Below the pieces are notes generated by a model, which searched no databases, had not been told where the DNA came from, and was given only the letters and a program-made list of their open reading frames with translations. Positions 1 to 11,580 of a stretch of 64,000 nt of DNA are shown one piece after another (positions within the stretch are counted from its first letter, which is position 1; every line of letters starts with the position of its first letter). A program made the position numbers and the translations under genes. The DNA is from Erythrobasidium yunnanense (Eukaryota; Basidiomycota; Cystobasidiomycetes; Erythrobasidiales; Erythrobasidiaceae). The stretch covers positions 1,550,001 through 1,614,000 of the forward strand of contig BCJC01000004.1 in the NCBI GenBank assembly GCA_001600175.1, written 5' to 3'.

Positions 1-74
1 TGCACTCACACTCTGCTCGCACTCTGCTCGCACAATAAGCTAATTGTTCTTCGTGTCATAGCGAACTACACCTA

Positions 75-1718
75 GCTGTCAACGATCAGTACCTCCTACG
101 CTCGCTTTTACGCTCCGCCGTTCTGAAGAGCCTGAGCATCTTCGTCTCCCGCCTCGAGTCACTTCTCATCACTCCTGCTGCCGAGCCTAGCATCCTCACC
201 GTCGCCCACTCAGTCAAGGATGCAGAGCATCCACCTCTGGCTCAGCGATATACCTTCATGCTACTCCGCTCAGCTTGGGAGCTCAAGAAAGGCCTCGTTA
301 AAGCTTGCGGATCAGTCGTGGGAGCAGATGGACGCGAAGACGCTATGCCGAAGTTCGTGAAGGAGACCCTAGCTCCTTGGATCACCAAGCTTGATTTGCT
401 CACGAACAAAGTCTGGACGCCCATTCTTACAGCTATGAAGGATGAGGCTGTCAGATTGGTAGTCTGCCAAGGTCAAGAGAAGGGCATGTCCCCTTCGAAC
501 TCGACGACCAGCTTAGGCCTTCCGCACGCGACTGCCAGCAAAGGCGGCCTATCTCTTACGCGCTCAACAACACCTCTGCTTCTCATTCATCCGCCTGCTG
601 CAGGTGCTGCAGCGCCTCAGCTCAATGCGCCTTATCTTCGGGATCTCGTTTCACTACTTGGTGCTATCAGCCGTACCTTCGCATGGGTCTCCGTCTCCGA
701 CAACGATCACCAAAAGTGGAAGGCATCCATCGGAAGCTCTGTCATCTGGAAGATGCTTCTCACTACTTCGAGCAAGCGAGTCGGAGATGAGTACGCTTTA
801 CGCCGCCGAGTCAGCCCACCCTCTTCGACAACAAACCTGGCTGCAGCAGCAGGATCTACTACAGCACCAATTGCTCGTCGATCAATGTCTGCTATGGGTA
901 TGGGCCGTCTTCGCGGGGCTTCAGGCCATGCTGGCAAGAGATCGCCCTCTCCGCCTGCTGCATCGAGCGATGAGACCGCTGCAAAGCTAGTTGTCGAAGT
1001 GGAGGCATTCGAAGCCATCATTGAGAAGTTCGTATCTTCCCTTCTTATGCATTCGCCGTACGAGAACACTGGTACATCGACCAATCCAAACGAAGCGGCA
1101 TGCAGCAAGGGCAAAGACTGTCCTAACTGCAAAGGGCGCTACATTCCTTTGGACGAGGAGGACTCCGACGATGAGGATGCACTCCCTCGAGAGGCCATGC
1201 AAGAAGCCATGACTGCCCTCTCTAGCTTCGTGGTCGTTCTTCGTGCTTTCGCAGTCGAACGCAACCCTGTCGCAGTCCTCCTCGGCGGTACGCATGCCGT
1301 AGACGATATCTCACTGGCTCCAGAGATCTGCCCCAACTTGATTAGAGCTCTCGACACGCTTCCACCCCTCATCCTGCTTCAGACTCTGGTCTCTCGCATT
1401 CCTGGTCAGTACGGCTTCAGAGCGCCTTATGAGCTGTGGTCTACCACCTGGAGAGACTATGAGCAGACAATGAAGGGCTTCCATACTGGCGAAGAATGGG
1501 TAGGAGAAGTTGGATGGGAGTTGCTCAAGGAGTGCAAGAAGGTCGATCAGCGTCTGCTTAGCGGCGAGCACGGAGAAGAGGAGGCTCAGCATTTCAAGCA
1601 GGAAGGATGGCTCAAGCTCATCAGGCTTGCTGTCACGGAGCTCGCTGAGGTGGACGATCTTGAGGAAGGCGCTTCCCAGTCCGGCATCGCTCTCTCCGCT
1701 AGTCCCGGTCAATATTGA
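75..1718 (+). CDS. Hypothetical protein, 5' end cut by window edge
   Basis: I do not recognise this protein. The reading frame stays open upstream of the first ATG (258) to a 3' splice site ending at 74 (cacctag), preceded by a branch-like gctaat, so the visible part is the last exon of a longer gene and its start lies outside the window. The exon encodes about 547 residues. The N-terminal half looks helical, followed by a low-complexity Ser/Pro/Ala segment. Then comes a Cys cluster (CSKGKDCPNCKG, near 1100-1130) directly before an acidic run (DEEDSDDEDA), and a second helical region. The end is convergent with the nitrilase gene, 153 bp away. That it is coding is well supported by uninterrupted frame and codon content; its function is unknown. 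Confidence 0.75.
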   Translation, partial: AVNDQYLLRSLLRSAVLKSLSIFVSRLESLLITPAAEPSILTVAHSVKDAEHPPLAQRYTFMLLRSAWELKKGLVKACGSVVGADGREDAMPKFVKETLAPWITKLDLLTNKVWTPILTAMKDEAVRLVVCQGQEKGMSPSNSTTSLGLPHATASKGGLSLTRSTTPLLLIHPPAAGAAAPQLNAPYLRDLVSLLGAISRTFAWVSVSDNDHQKWKASIGSSVIWKMLLTTSSKRVGDEYALRRRVSPPSSTTNLAAAAGSTTAPIARRSMSAMGMGRLRGASGHAGKRSPSPPAASSDETAAKLVVEVEAFEAIIEKFVSSLLMHSPYENTGTSTNPNEAACSKGKDCPNCKGRYIPLDEEDSDDEDALPREAMQEAMTALSSFVVVLRAFAVERNPVAVLLGGTHAVDDISLAPEICPNLIRALDTLPPLILLQTLVSRIPGQYGFRAPYELWSTTWRDYEQTMKGFHTGEEWVGEVGWELLKECKKVDQRLLSGEHGEEEAQHFKQEGWLKLIRLAVTELAEVDDLEEGASQSGIALSASPGQY

Positions 1719-1871
1719 CTACATGGTAGCTACATCGGTTACATTGCTTCATCATGCTTATCCTACATTAATACATCTCATCGTACTCTACATTATCTTG
1801 GATCGTCCCGTTATATTCATCCTTATGTACCCTATTATCCTTTATTTACAATAACGCAGCATGCATCCTTC

Positions 1872-3276
1872 TCAGCTGTCTTGAGCAGACTCCAATTGCG
1901 GATGACCAAAGTTTTTGTCCTTCGCTAGATCGTAGTCTTTACGAATCTGGTATACCTTTCGAGCGTCCTGCACGTGACAGAGAACGCTTAGCAGCTTCCT
2001 GCCCGAGGGGCACTATGACTCACTGCAATCACGTCCAAATCGACATCAACGATCTTTATTTCTTCTTCTGATCCTTCTATGCGCGCTATACAGCCCTTGA
2101 AAGGTGCTGCTACCGCACTCCGACCCAAGAAACCGTCCTTTGCAGGACCACCACAGCTATTAGAGAGCTCAATAAGCTTGAAAGACTTCCGGAGGAGTGA
2201 GAAGTGCTTACTTGACAAATGCCACAACGCATTCGTTCTCATATGCTCTCGTGCTATGTATCTTCCGCTGTTAGCGATGTACAAGGAGTGCGGCATCTGT
2301 ACGTACATAACAAGCGAGTCAAGCCAGGATTTCTCGCCTGCGAATCTGAGGACACGATCTATCAGCTCGCATTGTCGCTGATTGTCGATGGGATTGGACT
2401 TGCTCCGGATCGTGGATCTTGCCTTCATCTCCTACATCGTCTGCTACCCAGTAAGTCGGTACTATCACAAGCTCCACTCCTTGTACCAGCAAAGCTCGGA
2501 ATGCTTCGGGCCAAGCCAGGTCTGCGATGTTTGCAAGCCAATGAGCTTTCACTTCAGTTTTCTTCTAGACTTCGTAAGCCAGAAACATTGGCTTACCCCA
2601 GCATACTAGCATGCCTGTCTTGCAATAATCTGTATCAAACACGAGGTGGTCGTCTTCTCCAGGATGGAGATAGTCCTTCTCAGGGTGCCCTAATCAGAGC
2701 CCGGCTCAGCTGGGCTCTAAGGGGGGCATCTGGTGATTACGCTATAATTCTGTAGACTACACTTACAGAGATTACGCTTCCGATAATGCCCTTTGACGGA
2801 CCCATCTTTGCCGAAGTAGTAGGCGCTGTCGGATCATATGAACGTCAGAATGACTGAGAGGACAAGTTTATCATAGGTTGGCGAACGTGTTGAATGTCTT
2901 ATCCTCTCGAGCGTTTGACTGGTCGTGCTTGACCTTCTCCACCAGGGTTCCGCAAACGATGTCTATCTTGAATTGCTTCGCAAGTCCAGCAATATAGTCT
3001 TTCGCCTCGTTATCATCATGGAAGACTGATCAGTGAAGCAGGGAGCAGTCAAGGATATTAGCTCTGTCGAAACATGCATGCTGCGAGCCAGCAGGATGTA
3101 CTCTTCTCAGGCGAATCTGCTACGATTCCTTGTGTGAAGAACTCAGGGAAGATGACAATGTTGGCATGATGGTCTTGCGAAGCAGATGCGACGTATTGCT
3201 GCAGCTTTTCGGTATTTGCTGCTATTTCAGGCGCGGAGTTGACTTGACACAGCGCAAGGCGGATAGGTCGTGGCAT
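1872..3276 (-). CDS. Carbon-nitrogen hydrolase (nitrilase family amidase)
   Basis: Nine exons: 3276-3102, 3025-2887, 2825-2767, 2689-2597, 2521-2436, 2377-2307, 2253-2212, 2156-2024, 1967-1872, giving 297 residues in continuous frame. The Glu-Lys-Cys triad of the nitrilase superfamily is visible: Glu45 in FPEFF, Lys121 in YRKRNLW, and Cys154 in GMLVCWDLAWPEAFR. The Cys codon ends exon 4, so the catalytic site only appears after splicing. The C-terminal part has the family pattern TRAYENECVVAFVN, then GRSAVAAPFKG and DARKVYQIRKDY. Length is normal for a fungal amidase or nitrilase-like protein without extra domains. There is no signal peptide, so a cytosolic enzyme hydrolysing an amide or nitrile is inferred; the substrate cannot be told. 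The intron 5 donor (gtagga) is the least certain junction. Confidence 0.9.
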
Positions 3277-3833
3277 GCTTTGCGATGTATGACAGAGTCG
3301 TATGTAGATGGTGCCAAGAGCTGCGAAAGGGTTTTGAGGTCCGGGAAATGGGCAACCGGTAAGATGTACAACTCGACTGAGAATGTTTATATTTTACGAA
3401 GGGAAAGTAAAAGAAACAGAGAACTACCATGGCTACAGTGAAACCACCCCTGTGCGCTGCTAGAAGACAACTATAATTCATGGGAAAAACAGATCGGCAG
3501 CTAGATACAGAGAATGAAAGACGAACTAAGGGTGTTTGGAGAAGGAAGTAATGCAGACATGGAATGATGCTGAAACAGGTTGTGCTTTTCCCCTCTGATG
3601 GAAGCGGGTAAGCCTGTTTGGGTCGACCTCGGTATGGTCTTTTGCTGGCTTGGATGCAAGCTGGTCGCATGAGTAGTTTTTGAATGTTGTAGTGTAATTT
3701 ATGAGATGTCGAGATGCGCAGATGGGGAAAATCGAAAGAAGCGATAGCAGAGACCGGCTCTTTGGGATAGGTATGTAGGCTTCAGGCGGTGTGAAGGTGC
3801 CTGTCTGGGTCGGAGCAGAGATAGATTCATGCT
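3277..3833. other. Intergenic stretch
   Basis: This lies between the start of the nitrilase gene and the 3' end of the Gln-rich gene, both on the minus strand. Only short frames without domain content are present. It presumably carries the nitrilase promoter. I see no repeat, tRNA or element. Confidence 0.6.
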
Positions 3834-4884
3834 TTAGACATGTCCCATGATGTTCTCGAGCTTAGAAGCATAGTTGTCGCCGTTGTTTCCAGTGTATCGA
3901 CCGGCCATAGGATCATCCTCGTACCAGCCTTGGCCATTATAGCTGTCGTAAAATGGCTGCTGCTGTTGATGTTGTTGCTGCTGTTGTGCGTAGGTATAGT
4001 TGTCCATCATCATACCCTCATCTTCATCTCTGTGGTCAGGCGAGTCGAGCTCGAAAGGCATCTCGCTATCTGCCAAGCTTGTGCCGTCGGTCGTGGAGAA
4101 GGTAGAGAACGCAGGAGAGCAAGTTCCGGAGGTAGAAACTGCTGCACTGCCTGGGAAGTTTGGAATAGATAGGTGTCGGAGGCTGCGAAGAAATAGTCTC
4201 TGTCAGCCAAGTGCTGGGTAAGTGTATTCCAATATGCTATATCTGCTCACAGATGGCGCTGCTCGGGTTTCTGAGCAAAGAAGCCGTCTTGCGTCTCCTG
4301 CTGCTGCTGTTGCTGCTGTGAATAGGCAGAGGGCGAGATAGGGATTGTTCCAGAGTAGAATCCGGCGTTCTGCTGTCCTGGAGCGTATAGATTTAAGGAT
4401 CCTTGTGGAAGAGCGTGCATAGCTCCTGCAAACATACACAATCACAAGAATCAGCTTTTCCGGGTAAAAAGCTCGCCTGAAAAACCTGGACAGAGTAGGC
4501 GCGCGTACCGAAAGCGTGCATCTGCTGGGATGGGTCGATGCTGCCATTCATACCGACGTCCATCATGTCGCTGCTTTGCACCGTCGCGTCCGTCTGCAAA
4601 ATCAAGACTCAGAATAATCGCGAACAAACAGGCAAACAAGAGCATACCAATCGTCGCTTGAACGCGGGAGCAGCAGTAGCAGCTGAAGTCGGTAGAGTAG
4701 ATGATGTTTCCTGCGACATTGCCACTATCGTTTCCTGGCTTTCTCCCTCGAATCCGACATCGTCGGCATCTCTTTTCTTGCCCAACACGCTCGACGTGCT
4801 GGGAGCGAGTGGAGCGTTCGATAGCTGCTGCCCAGCGAAGGGAGCTGGTTGCCCATAGCTTGAAGTGGAAATGAAGGCAGACAT
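3834..4884 (-). CDS. Gln-rich hypothetical protein
   Basis: Four exons (4884-4648, 4593-4509, 4425-4251, 4182-3834) give 281 residues with consistent phases. The protein is low complexity: a short region around GKKRDADD that could act as a basic localisation patch, Ala/Thr/Ser segments, two Gln runs (one near the middle, one QQQQQHQQQQ near the end), an acidic Asp/Glu stretch (RDEDEGMMMD), and the C-terminus GDNYASKLENIMGHV. No enzyme or binding domain is visible. The last junction was chosen because only the inner acceptor (ttcgcag before 4182) joins the frame that carries the long C-terminal Gln-rich tail; an acceptor 15 nt upstream would lead to a different end. Function unknown; the composition suggests a regulatory protein, which is inference. 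Confidence 0.7.
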
Positions 4885-5273
4885 CGTGTTGAATTGGGCA
4901 AAGAAAGAACGAACGAGATGAAAGGAAAGGAAAGTGCCCAAAGATTGTCGAATGCTGGCTTGCTGCGTTACTATTAATGAATCGTGTGCAACAACAGCCT
5001 AGTCCATGTGCCAATCTGCCACCTCGCGTATGACAAGAACGATGTTGCGGAAAGACATCCCTGGCAGCCTTCGGAGCGTAGAGGCCATGCAACCTCGAGT
5101 CTCTTAACACTCCTTACGCTGCTGATTGTGTATTGCTACTCAAGTCCGGCCCCAGGCATGAGCTTCATCGAGTGGATGTCCTACGAAGTTACCAATGTAG
5201 ACGACTTAGTAGCGAAGACCGCCGAGCAGAAGTCTAATACGCACGTTGGTTCCATCTACTGCTTTTTCTCAAA
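4885..5273. other. Intergenic stretch
   Basis: A gap between two minus-strand genes, holding the promoter of the Gln-rich gene and the 3' flank of the Sld3-like gene. I see no coding signal or repeat here. Confidence 0.5.
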
Positions 5274-7808
5274 TCACCTTCCAGGCGTTTCTCCTACCCA
5301 AATCTCTCTAGACCCGGGTGTCTCAGCAGCCAGTATCCTCTCTGTTCTGGGTGTCTCGCTGACCAAGGTTCGTACCAGAGTATGATTGGTCCGCTTAGGC
5401 GCTATGATATCCATCTCATCCGGACTGTCCTCGTCTTCTTCAGCAAGGTGTCTCATGTCTGCTGAGATCTCGGTGCTAGTGACTTGTACGGACAACCGTG
5501 ATTTGCCATGCTTGTGCAGCTTTGCAGGCGTAGCTAGTACGAGTGTCCTACTCTTTTCACGCTGTAACGTCATTGAAAGACGTTTCGGACTAGCGGGCTT
5601 GCGTTTGTGCTGCGGTGCGGACTCATTGTGTGGTGCGGCAGGAAGAGTGGGCTTGGAGGTGAAGGAGGCAGATGAGGATGTAGTGTTGATGACAGGCACG
5701 GATGTTGTTGTTAGGCTGATTGATGTTGGAATTGAAGGAACAGAGGTTGTCCGCATGAAGGCGCTTGTCTTGCGTATGCCACCTAGAGTTGTAGTCGGGG
5801 CACCGTTGGATGTAGCTGCGCTCATTGCCGTTATCGTACTGCTTCCTGCCTTCTTCTGCCCGAAAGAGACCTCTCTCGACTTGAAGATGTTTCTACTAGT
5901 CCCCAAATTGCTGGTGACCTCCTGATGCTGATGTACGTTCAAGCTTTGTGACCTCTTCAACTTCCGCTTGCCTTCATCTGCCTGACTTTCTTTGTCCGGG
6001 AAAACGCTATATGTACTCTTAGCTTTCGTAGCGGAAGGCGGCATTAACCAATTAGCCTCTTGCTCATCCTCTTCTTCGCCATTTCCTCTTCTCTTATTGA
6101 TATGCTGCTTGTCATCATTCGCCTTGAGTAACTTTGCTAATGTAGGGCTGGCAGGAACCTTCTTGGCTAGATCAGCGGCTTGCGCGGCAGCTACTGACTT
6201 CGCGAGCGCTTTCAAGTTCGGTGTAGGATGGTGATATGGCGATTCTTCTTGTTGTATATCGTTGACAGAACGGGACTGGGAGGAAGAGGCGGAGAAGAAT
6301 TTCGAATGGCAGCCTGAGATAATGTCGGAGGGTAAGCGGGATGAGTATCTAGATTTCAAGAAACATTTTCAAAGGTCAGTATCTTCCATCTATGACGTTC
6401 TCGCTAGACAAGCGAAACGTACTCTGGCTCGACAGTTCCGCTCCAGAAGTCTTGTATGCTATCTTGCTCGCTGCCGGCTGCATCGTCACTGCCTGAGATA
6501 CTATTCCCGTGTGAGCTGTCCATCACCAGATCATCCAGTGAGAAGCCAAGACCCGAGACAGCTTGATGGATAGCCAAGTTGTCTGTAAGTCGATCAAGCC
6601 TGATCGCGATCTTCTTGTACAGTTTCTCGAGAGCTTTCTTGTTTGTGGAGATCTCACTTCCGTCTGGCATAATGCCAGGCTTGCTATTTTCCTGTATATG
6701 CGATAGACGCGTGCCTTCGGAATCTGCCTTCTTCCGCTTCCGAGACGTTGGGCCAGTATCGCTACTGCTATGTGAGACTTGACTATTCCGCAGATCGGTG
6801 AACCATGAATTGCGGCTCGAAGAACTAGGTCGATTCGGACCCAATCTTGAAGAAGGAGTAGGTAGGCGCGCCAGAATCTCCAGTGAGAGTATGATCTGCA
6901 GCTTAATTCTAGTAGGAACGAGAGCATGAGGCCATTAGATACGGCCGGTGAGACACTATATCAAGAGCAGCTTACTCGGATACCTCCAGTTGGGAAAGCC
7001 ATTCGCGCGATGTTTTCGGTGCCTCTTTGGCCTTCTTCTTTCCTTTCGCATGATCGTGTACCAACGTCCCATTTGTGCCGCTCCTCGATGTTTCCAGTAA
7101 AGCGCGCCATGTGCCGTATGCCTGCTTGAACAGCCGATCCTGCGGGTCCGTCCCCGCGATCTGATCTTGCAGTATTTGATCCTCTGCACTATACTGCACA
7201 GACGCGCTATCGTTGCGAACGTCCTCTGCCAAAGTGGAAGAAGACGCTTGGCCGGAAAGAGCCTGTTCCTCTGCCTGCTGTCCATCTGCTTCACTCGACT
7301 GTGTTGGCTCTTCCCATGTACTCAACAAGTCGGAGTATGTAGTGTGCCATTTCGTATCGAGGTCATCCAAGTCGAGGAGGAGATCTTGCAGCTGCTCCAG
7401 CGCTGTCGAATCTGCGTTCTCCCGCGACCAGGGCGCAGCACTTTCAATGAGAGTATGTAGAAAGTCCTTTGTAGGATTGCTCTGCGTGCAGGAAGAGCGT
7501 CAGAGCGAACTCGGCGCGTATGTTTCCCAAAGCAAAAGGCGTACGCGCTGGCAGGTGTATAGAGCGTGCAAGTAGGCCATTCTGAGTGTTGATGTAGCTG
7601 TACGTTGGAATTCGCACTGTTCTTGCTCTTCAGTGATGCTGGCTTTCACTTCTTCCATCGGTTCCAGCTGCTCTTGTAGTACGTCTTGCTGCTGTCGCTG
7701 TTTTCCCTTGTTTCTGCTCAACCGCGACGACGACGATGATGCTGGGTACGCTGGATGTGCCGGCCAGGGAATGGGACAGTCATAGTTGAGCGCGTAGAGC
7801 GAGGTCAT
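5274..7808 (-). CDS. Candidate Sld3-like DNA replication initiation factor
   Basis: Proposed exons 7808-7545, 7481-6984, 6895-6419 and 6275-5274 give about 746 residues. The segment AYLHALYT, followed by a helical region and then REWLSQLE joined to IILSLEILARLP across the second intron, resembles the Cdc45-binding core of fungal Sld3 (family pattern: YLxxLY, then REx2LQx2LxLExL). The C-terminal third is Ser/Thr-rich with repeated Ser-Pro and Thr-Pro sites (KVPASPT, VLATPAK, VSETPR, AAETPG, GETPGR), as expected for the CDK-phosphorylated Sld3 tail that binds Dpb11. The assignment is based on this pattern only. The last intron (6418-6276) is the weakest part: it is long, starts gtttcg, and the last exon could instead be a separate gene. 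An in-frame stop lies just upstream of the start ATG, but an additional 5' exon cannot be excluded. Confidence 0.5.
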
Positions 7809-7963
7809 CAATTCGAGCTAGAGTCGTGACGGAAGAGACCTCATACATCGAAGTAATGCGGACAGGCGCTTTCTTGTTCCCTACGAATACTATGGTTTGC
7901 TATATGATACACGCTTTCTGCGATTCATCCTATCTCTCCTCCCCGCTGTGGAGTAATGTCGGA

Positions 7964-8609
7964 TCAGATGCCCTCTCCTGGTCCACGCTGGCTTCTTCTG
8001 GCACCTCCATCATCTCCTTTACTGCTCTTGTTGGAGTTGCTCTCTGTAGCATTGGGTACATCGCCATCTGCCTTGCTAAATTGACGCGATTGGGCAGAGT
8101 TGGAAGCATAGTTGTCCATTGTCGAGTCGGAGGGGAGCTGGCCGTCACATCAGCATGTCATTGTGTATACAATACAGCTGCTAGATGTATGTAGCGTGGA
8201 CTTACGCCCTTCTCGACCTTGTCTGCGCCTGACTGGGGATTGGGATCAGAGTCGAAGGCAGCTCCACTTTGAGCTACCTCGTCGGGAGTAGGACCAGCAC
8301 TTCCAGTCTCGCCCTGATTTCTGTCAGTAGGAGCCTGTGAGCCACTTAGAAGCATGAGCTTTTCGGTGTTTTGCCATGAAGTCATCGGGTATTGCTTGCC
8401 TGCAGTCCGGACCAAGTCAGATCGCATGAGCCATCACCTTGCTCCTGTCTATACGTAAATGTCTCGCTTACCTGTCCACCGTGCGTCTTGCCTGAGCCTG
8501 ATTTCCCGTCCGATGATCCATAATGGCGGAGAGCTCCTCCTCGCTGAAGCTGTAAGGAGCGCCGTAGGATGGTCATGGGCGATGTAACTGAGATGATACT
8601 GCGATGCAT
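7964..8609 (-). CDS. Small hypothetical protein with basic N-terminus
   Basis: Model of three exons (8609-8480, 8399-8206, 8137-7964), 165 residues. The N-terminus is rich in Arg, Ser and Leu and lacks acidic residues for about 35 positions (MHRSIISV, ILRRSLQLQRGGALRHYG), which looks like a mitochondrial presequence. The rest is hydrophilic, with a KQYPMTSWQNTEKLMLLSG segment and a Ser/Asp/Gly-rich tail. Exon 1 must end at 8480 (donor gtggac) to keep frame with exon 2; the better-looking donor gtaagc eight bases downstream would give an immediate stop. Intron 2 (gtaagt...gccag) is clear. I know no family for it; mitochondrial location is inferred from the N-terminus alone. Confidence 0.55.
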
Positions 8610-8703
8610 AATGAATGGATGACTATGCTTGATGAAGTTGTTTGATGGCAGAAAGTCAAGGTTGCTTCTCGTCATCAAACCAACATCATCGAAGTTATAC
8701 ACC

Positions 8704-9261
8704 ATGAATCAAGACTATGAATATGCACCTCCTACACTGCGCTATGCCCATCCATTCAGTCTGGCAGACCTCGAAGAGCTAGACATCAATCTGGTCGCAG
8801 CTGGTACATTGCTCTCCCTGGCACGCCTTCCTATCCCACTCTTCATTGACTTCCTCTCCATTCTCTTCCTCTATCTATCCACTCGTTCCACAGAGATCGA
8901 ACGCCTGCAGAGATCCATCGAACGGCTGAAGTCCACAAATGACCAATTGAACGAAGCAGCCAACGAGCCAGGTCTCGCATCACATGAGAAACAAGAGTAT
9001 CTAGACATAGTGGCAGAGAACGACGTGGCTATGGATACGCAAAAGGAGAGGATAGGGATGTGTGTTTGGACATTGAAGAAACGGTTGGGCATAGATCCAA
9101 AGAATAAACACTATGACCTGGATCAGGATACTACAGCTATCACAATCACAAAGCGCGAACTGCAACCAAACCAGTCGGAAGAGCAGGACTCCGCGCAATC
9201 TAGGGCGACAACGCAAATACAAGAAGATCATGATCAGCAGGAGGACGGGTTATTCCTCTAG
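8704..9261 (+). CDS. Hypothetical protein with hydrophobic segment and coiled coil
   Basis: An intronless frame of 185 residues starting at ATG 8704, divergent from the small gene at 8609. Residues 30-60 are hydrophobic (LVAAGTLLSLARLP, then LFIDFLSILFLYLS) and could be one membrane helix or a hairpin. They are followed by a heptad-like stretch (EIERLQRSIERLKSTNDQLNEA) and a Gln/Glu/Asp-rich tail. No family recognised. The lack of introns is unusual for this neighbourhood, but the codon content and the uninterrupted frame support a real gene. A peripheral or single-pass membrane protein with a coiled coil is a reasonable inference. Confidence 0.65.
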   Translation: MNQDYEYAPPTLRYAHPFSLADLEELDINLVAAGTLLSLARLPIPLFIDFLSILFLYLSTRSTEIERLQRSIERLKSTNDQLNEAANEPGLASHEKQEYLDIVAENDVAMDTQKERIGMCVWTLKKRLGIDPKNKHYDLDQDTTAITITKRELQPNQSEEQDSAQSRATTQIQEDHDQQEDGLFL

Positions 9262-9688
9262 CAACAGTCAGGAGACAAGTAGTTCCGCAGCATCTGCTGC
9301 ACACGGATTTCACTTGCACAGGTAACGGCCGTGGAGCGCCCGAATCTTGGCTGTCGCCTATCAAGAGGACACGGATGGAAATACAGCGCAACGAAGGGAA
9401 GCGTGACAATTGTATAGTCAAGGTAACGAAATCCGACAGCAGACACACCAATGGACGAGCCGCGTCCGGCCAAGGGCTCCATCACTCCTCCTCGGATGTG
9501 GCCATTTGAAGAGGTTTAGACAGAGTCTATGCGGCGATAGAATCGGGTTCAGCTATGCTTTGACAAGTCAAGTCACATAGCTCAAGTCTTATGTATGTGA
9601 CAGCTTGAAAATATGACCTCGCTCTCTAGTAGACATTCAGTTGTTTTGCTTGGCTTTAGATGACAAATGGTATATCTCTAGAACTTGT
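9262..9688. other. Intergenic stretch between convergent genes
   Basis: The 3' flanks of the 8704-9261 gene and of glutathione synthetase meet here. Only short shadow frames are present; no structure noticed. Confidence 0.5.
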
Positions 9689-11461
9689 CTACACCAAGAA
9701 AGGTGAATCTACAACTGAAAATCCAACAGCTACACCACCTTCATCGCTTTCCCTTCCTTTCGTCCTTAACAAATGCCCCGCTTCTTCATTAACCAGTATC
9801 CTCTTTGCATCTTTTCTTCCATCAAAGAGGCATATCCCATATATGCCTAACTCACTAACGACATCTCCTATTTTCTCCTTCTCTTCTCCAGCACGCACAA
9901 GAGCATTCCTACTTTTTTCAGGCGGCTGAATGAGCTCCATGAGGATATAGCCTTCTCTCAACTTCGGCTCGTTCTGCACTTCTTTGGCCTTATCTTTCTC
10001 GGCCAACTTATCGAGATAGGCAGGTATGTCCGTCCGATAGATATTGTTTCCCCCACCTTCGCGTTGTGGTTTCAGAACGTATTTCTCCGGAGAACTATAT
10101 GCGAGAGAGAGGTTCTTGTTCCCTATTTCGTTGTCTTCTAATGAATAGATCCCCACGAACGTCTCGCGCATCGAGTCGATCACATCTTGAGACCAGCCTA
10201 GTCTGCTAGCGAAAGATTCCAAAACACCTTCTTCGCATAGTACTTGTTGGATCTTCTTTGCGCCCGCTAGTTGTAAGCCTACAGAAGGGCATTTGATAGC
10301 TTTACTGCGCTCCAAGGACTGCCGAACGTGCCAGCATAGCTCATTCTTATAGTCATCAGGCGAGTAGCCAGCTCGGTAGTAGATGACGGATATCTCTGCA
10401 CTTTCTTCGGCGGAATCGGCGGAAGCGAATTTCGAGACGTGCGGAGTTACGTGCAGAACCTTGGTTTCGGGATCTACGATAGCTTGTCCGCCCAGGCGAT
10501 CTAGGTCCAGTCGGATGACCTGTATGCCGTGTCTGTGAAAGAGATACCATGAGCGACTTAGTATACTCCAGTACTAGGCTGGCTGAGAAGCCCGCAGGAT
10601 TGGGCTTGACTTACGCTTCCTCAAGCTCATACTCTAATGCGCGCTGATCGAACACGTTCCTTTCATTCGGCTGTACGACAAACAGAATCTTTGCGCTGTG
10701 AATTTCAAGCATGTCAACACAGATACGCTACCTGGAAGCAGTATGGGTTCATGCTTACTCTCGCTTCCCATATGCTCTATGCGCTTCTGCTAGACCTCTT
10801 GCTAGCTTTTGTGTTGCTGGATTGATGGGAAGAGCATCTAAGGTGATGGGTGGTTTTGCTGTCTGATATATCGCTGAAGTGCGTGCTAGATGGCTGCATG
10901 CAATTGTGAGCCTGAATTCTAAACTCCATTGAACAGTTCTCACCGATGCAGCTCGGTGACTTTACTGCTCAGACCGCCGAAGGATGAAGAGATGGTGTTG
11001 AATTCGACTTGCTTGATGTGCATTTCGGCAGATGGTGAAGTGGAGGAGGAGGAAGACGGAGGAGAGTGTAGAAGGTAGTCTGATCTGAATAGGCCAAGCT
11101 GTAAAGGCTGCGCTTCTCCCTCCTCCCTGACCTTCATCCATATCCTGTACAATCTCTCTTGAAACTCGTCTACCTTGATTACGTTTCCTCCTATGACCTT
11201 CTCCAAGAATGCATGATCGCTTGCAATCTCAGCGTACAGTTCGTTGTATGCCGTTTGCAAGCGGACTACGCGGTCATAGAGCTTCTTAGGGAACGGGGAT
11301 GGGAACAAGCTGAAAGGAGCGTGGATTGCAGATGTGGAAGATGGTTGAAGAGGACGGTAGAGGATGGAATGGGATAATGCATAGTCGCGAGAATCAGTCA
11401 GCAGCTGGGAGATGTCGAGGTCCGTTGCAGCGGGCGGCCAGTCTGGGGGGAGTTCTTCCAT
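9689..11461 (-). CDS. GSH2: Glutathione synthetase
   Basis: Ligates gamma-glutamylcysteine and glycine with ATP, the second step of glutathione synthesis, in the cytosol. Four exons (11461-10944, 10893-10759, 10695-10615, 10532-9689) give 525 residues, normal for eukaryotic enzymes. Family landmarks are VEFNTISSSFGGLSSKV in the N-terminal half, the segment HGIQVIRLDL at the start of exon 4, and the Gly-rich ATP-binding loop KPQREGGGNNIY near residue 398, followed by the Glu-rich ATP-grasp segment EGYILMELIQPP. All phases close. The gene is divergent from the Pol I gene with only 119 bp between the start codons. Confidence 0.95.
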
Positions 11462-11580
11462 GATGATACTACTCAGTGACTGTTCTTGATGATGTTAGAA
11501 TGTCCTCGAAGCCGTCCTGTTGATTGAGTTGTTGCTCCTCCAAGGTGTGATTTCCAACTTAGCTTCTTCCCCGACTGACC
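11462..11580. promoter_or_regulatory. Shared divergent promoter of GSH2 and RPA190
   Basis: The 119 bp between the two start codons must hold both promoters, unless transcripts overlap. No TATA box or recognisable factor site stands out. A shared control region is inferred from the geometry only. Confidence 0.4.

Noticed and set aside
2219-2755. Plus-strand frame of 178 codons
   Set aside because: It runs antisense to exons 3-7 of the nitrilase gene, has no domain content, and the minus-strand model explains the region fully.
5386-5925. Plus-strand frame of 179 codons
   Set aside because: Antisense shadow of the Ser/Thr-rich last exon of the Sld3-like gene; composition is that of a complementary-strand artefact.
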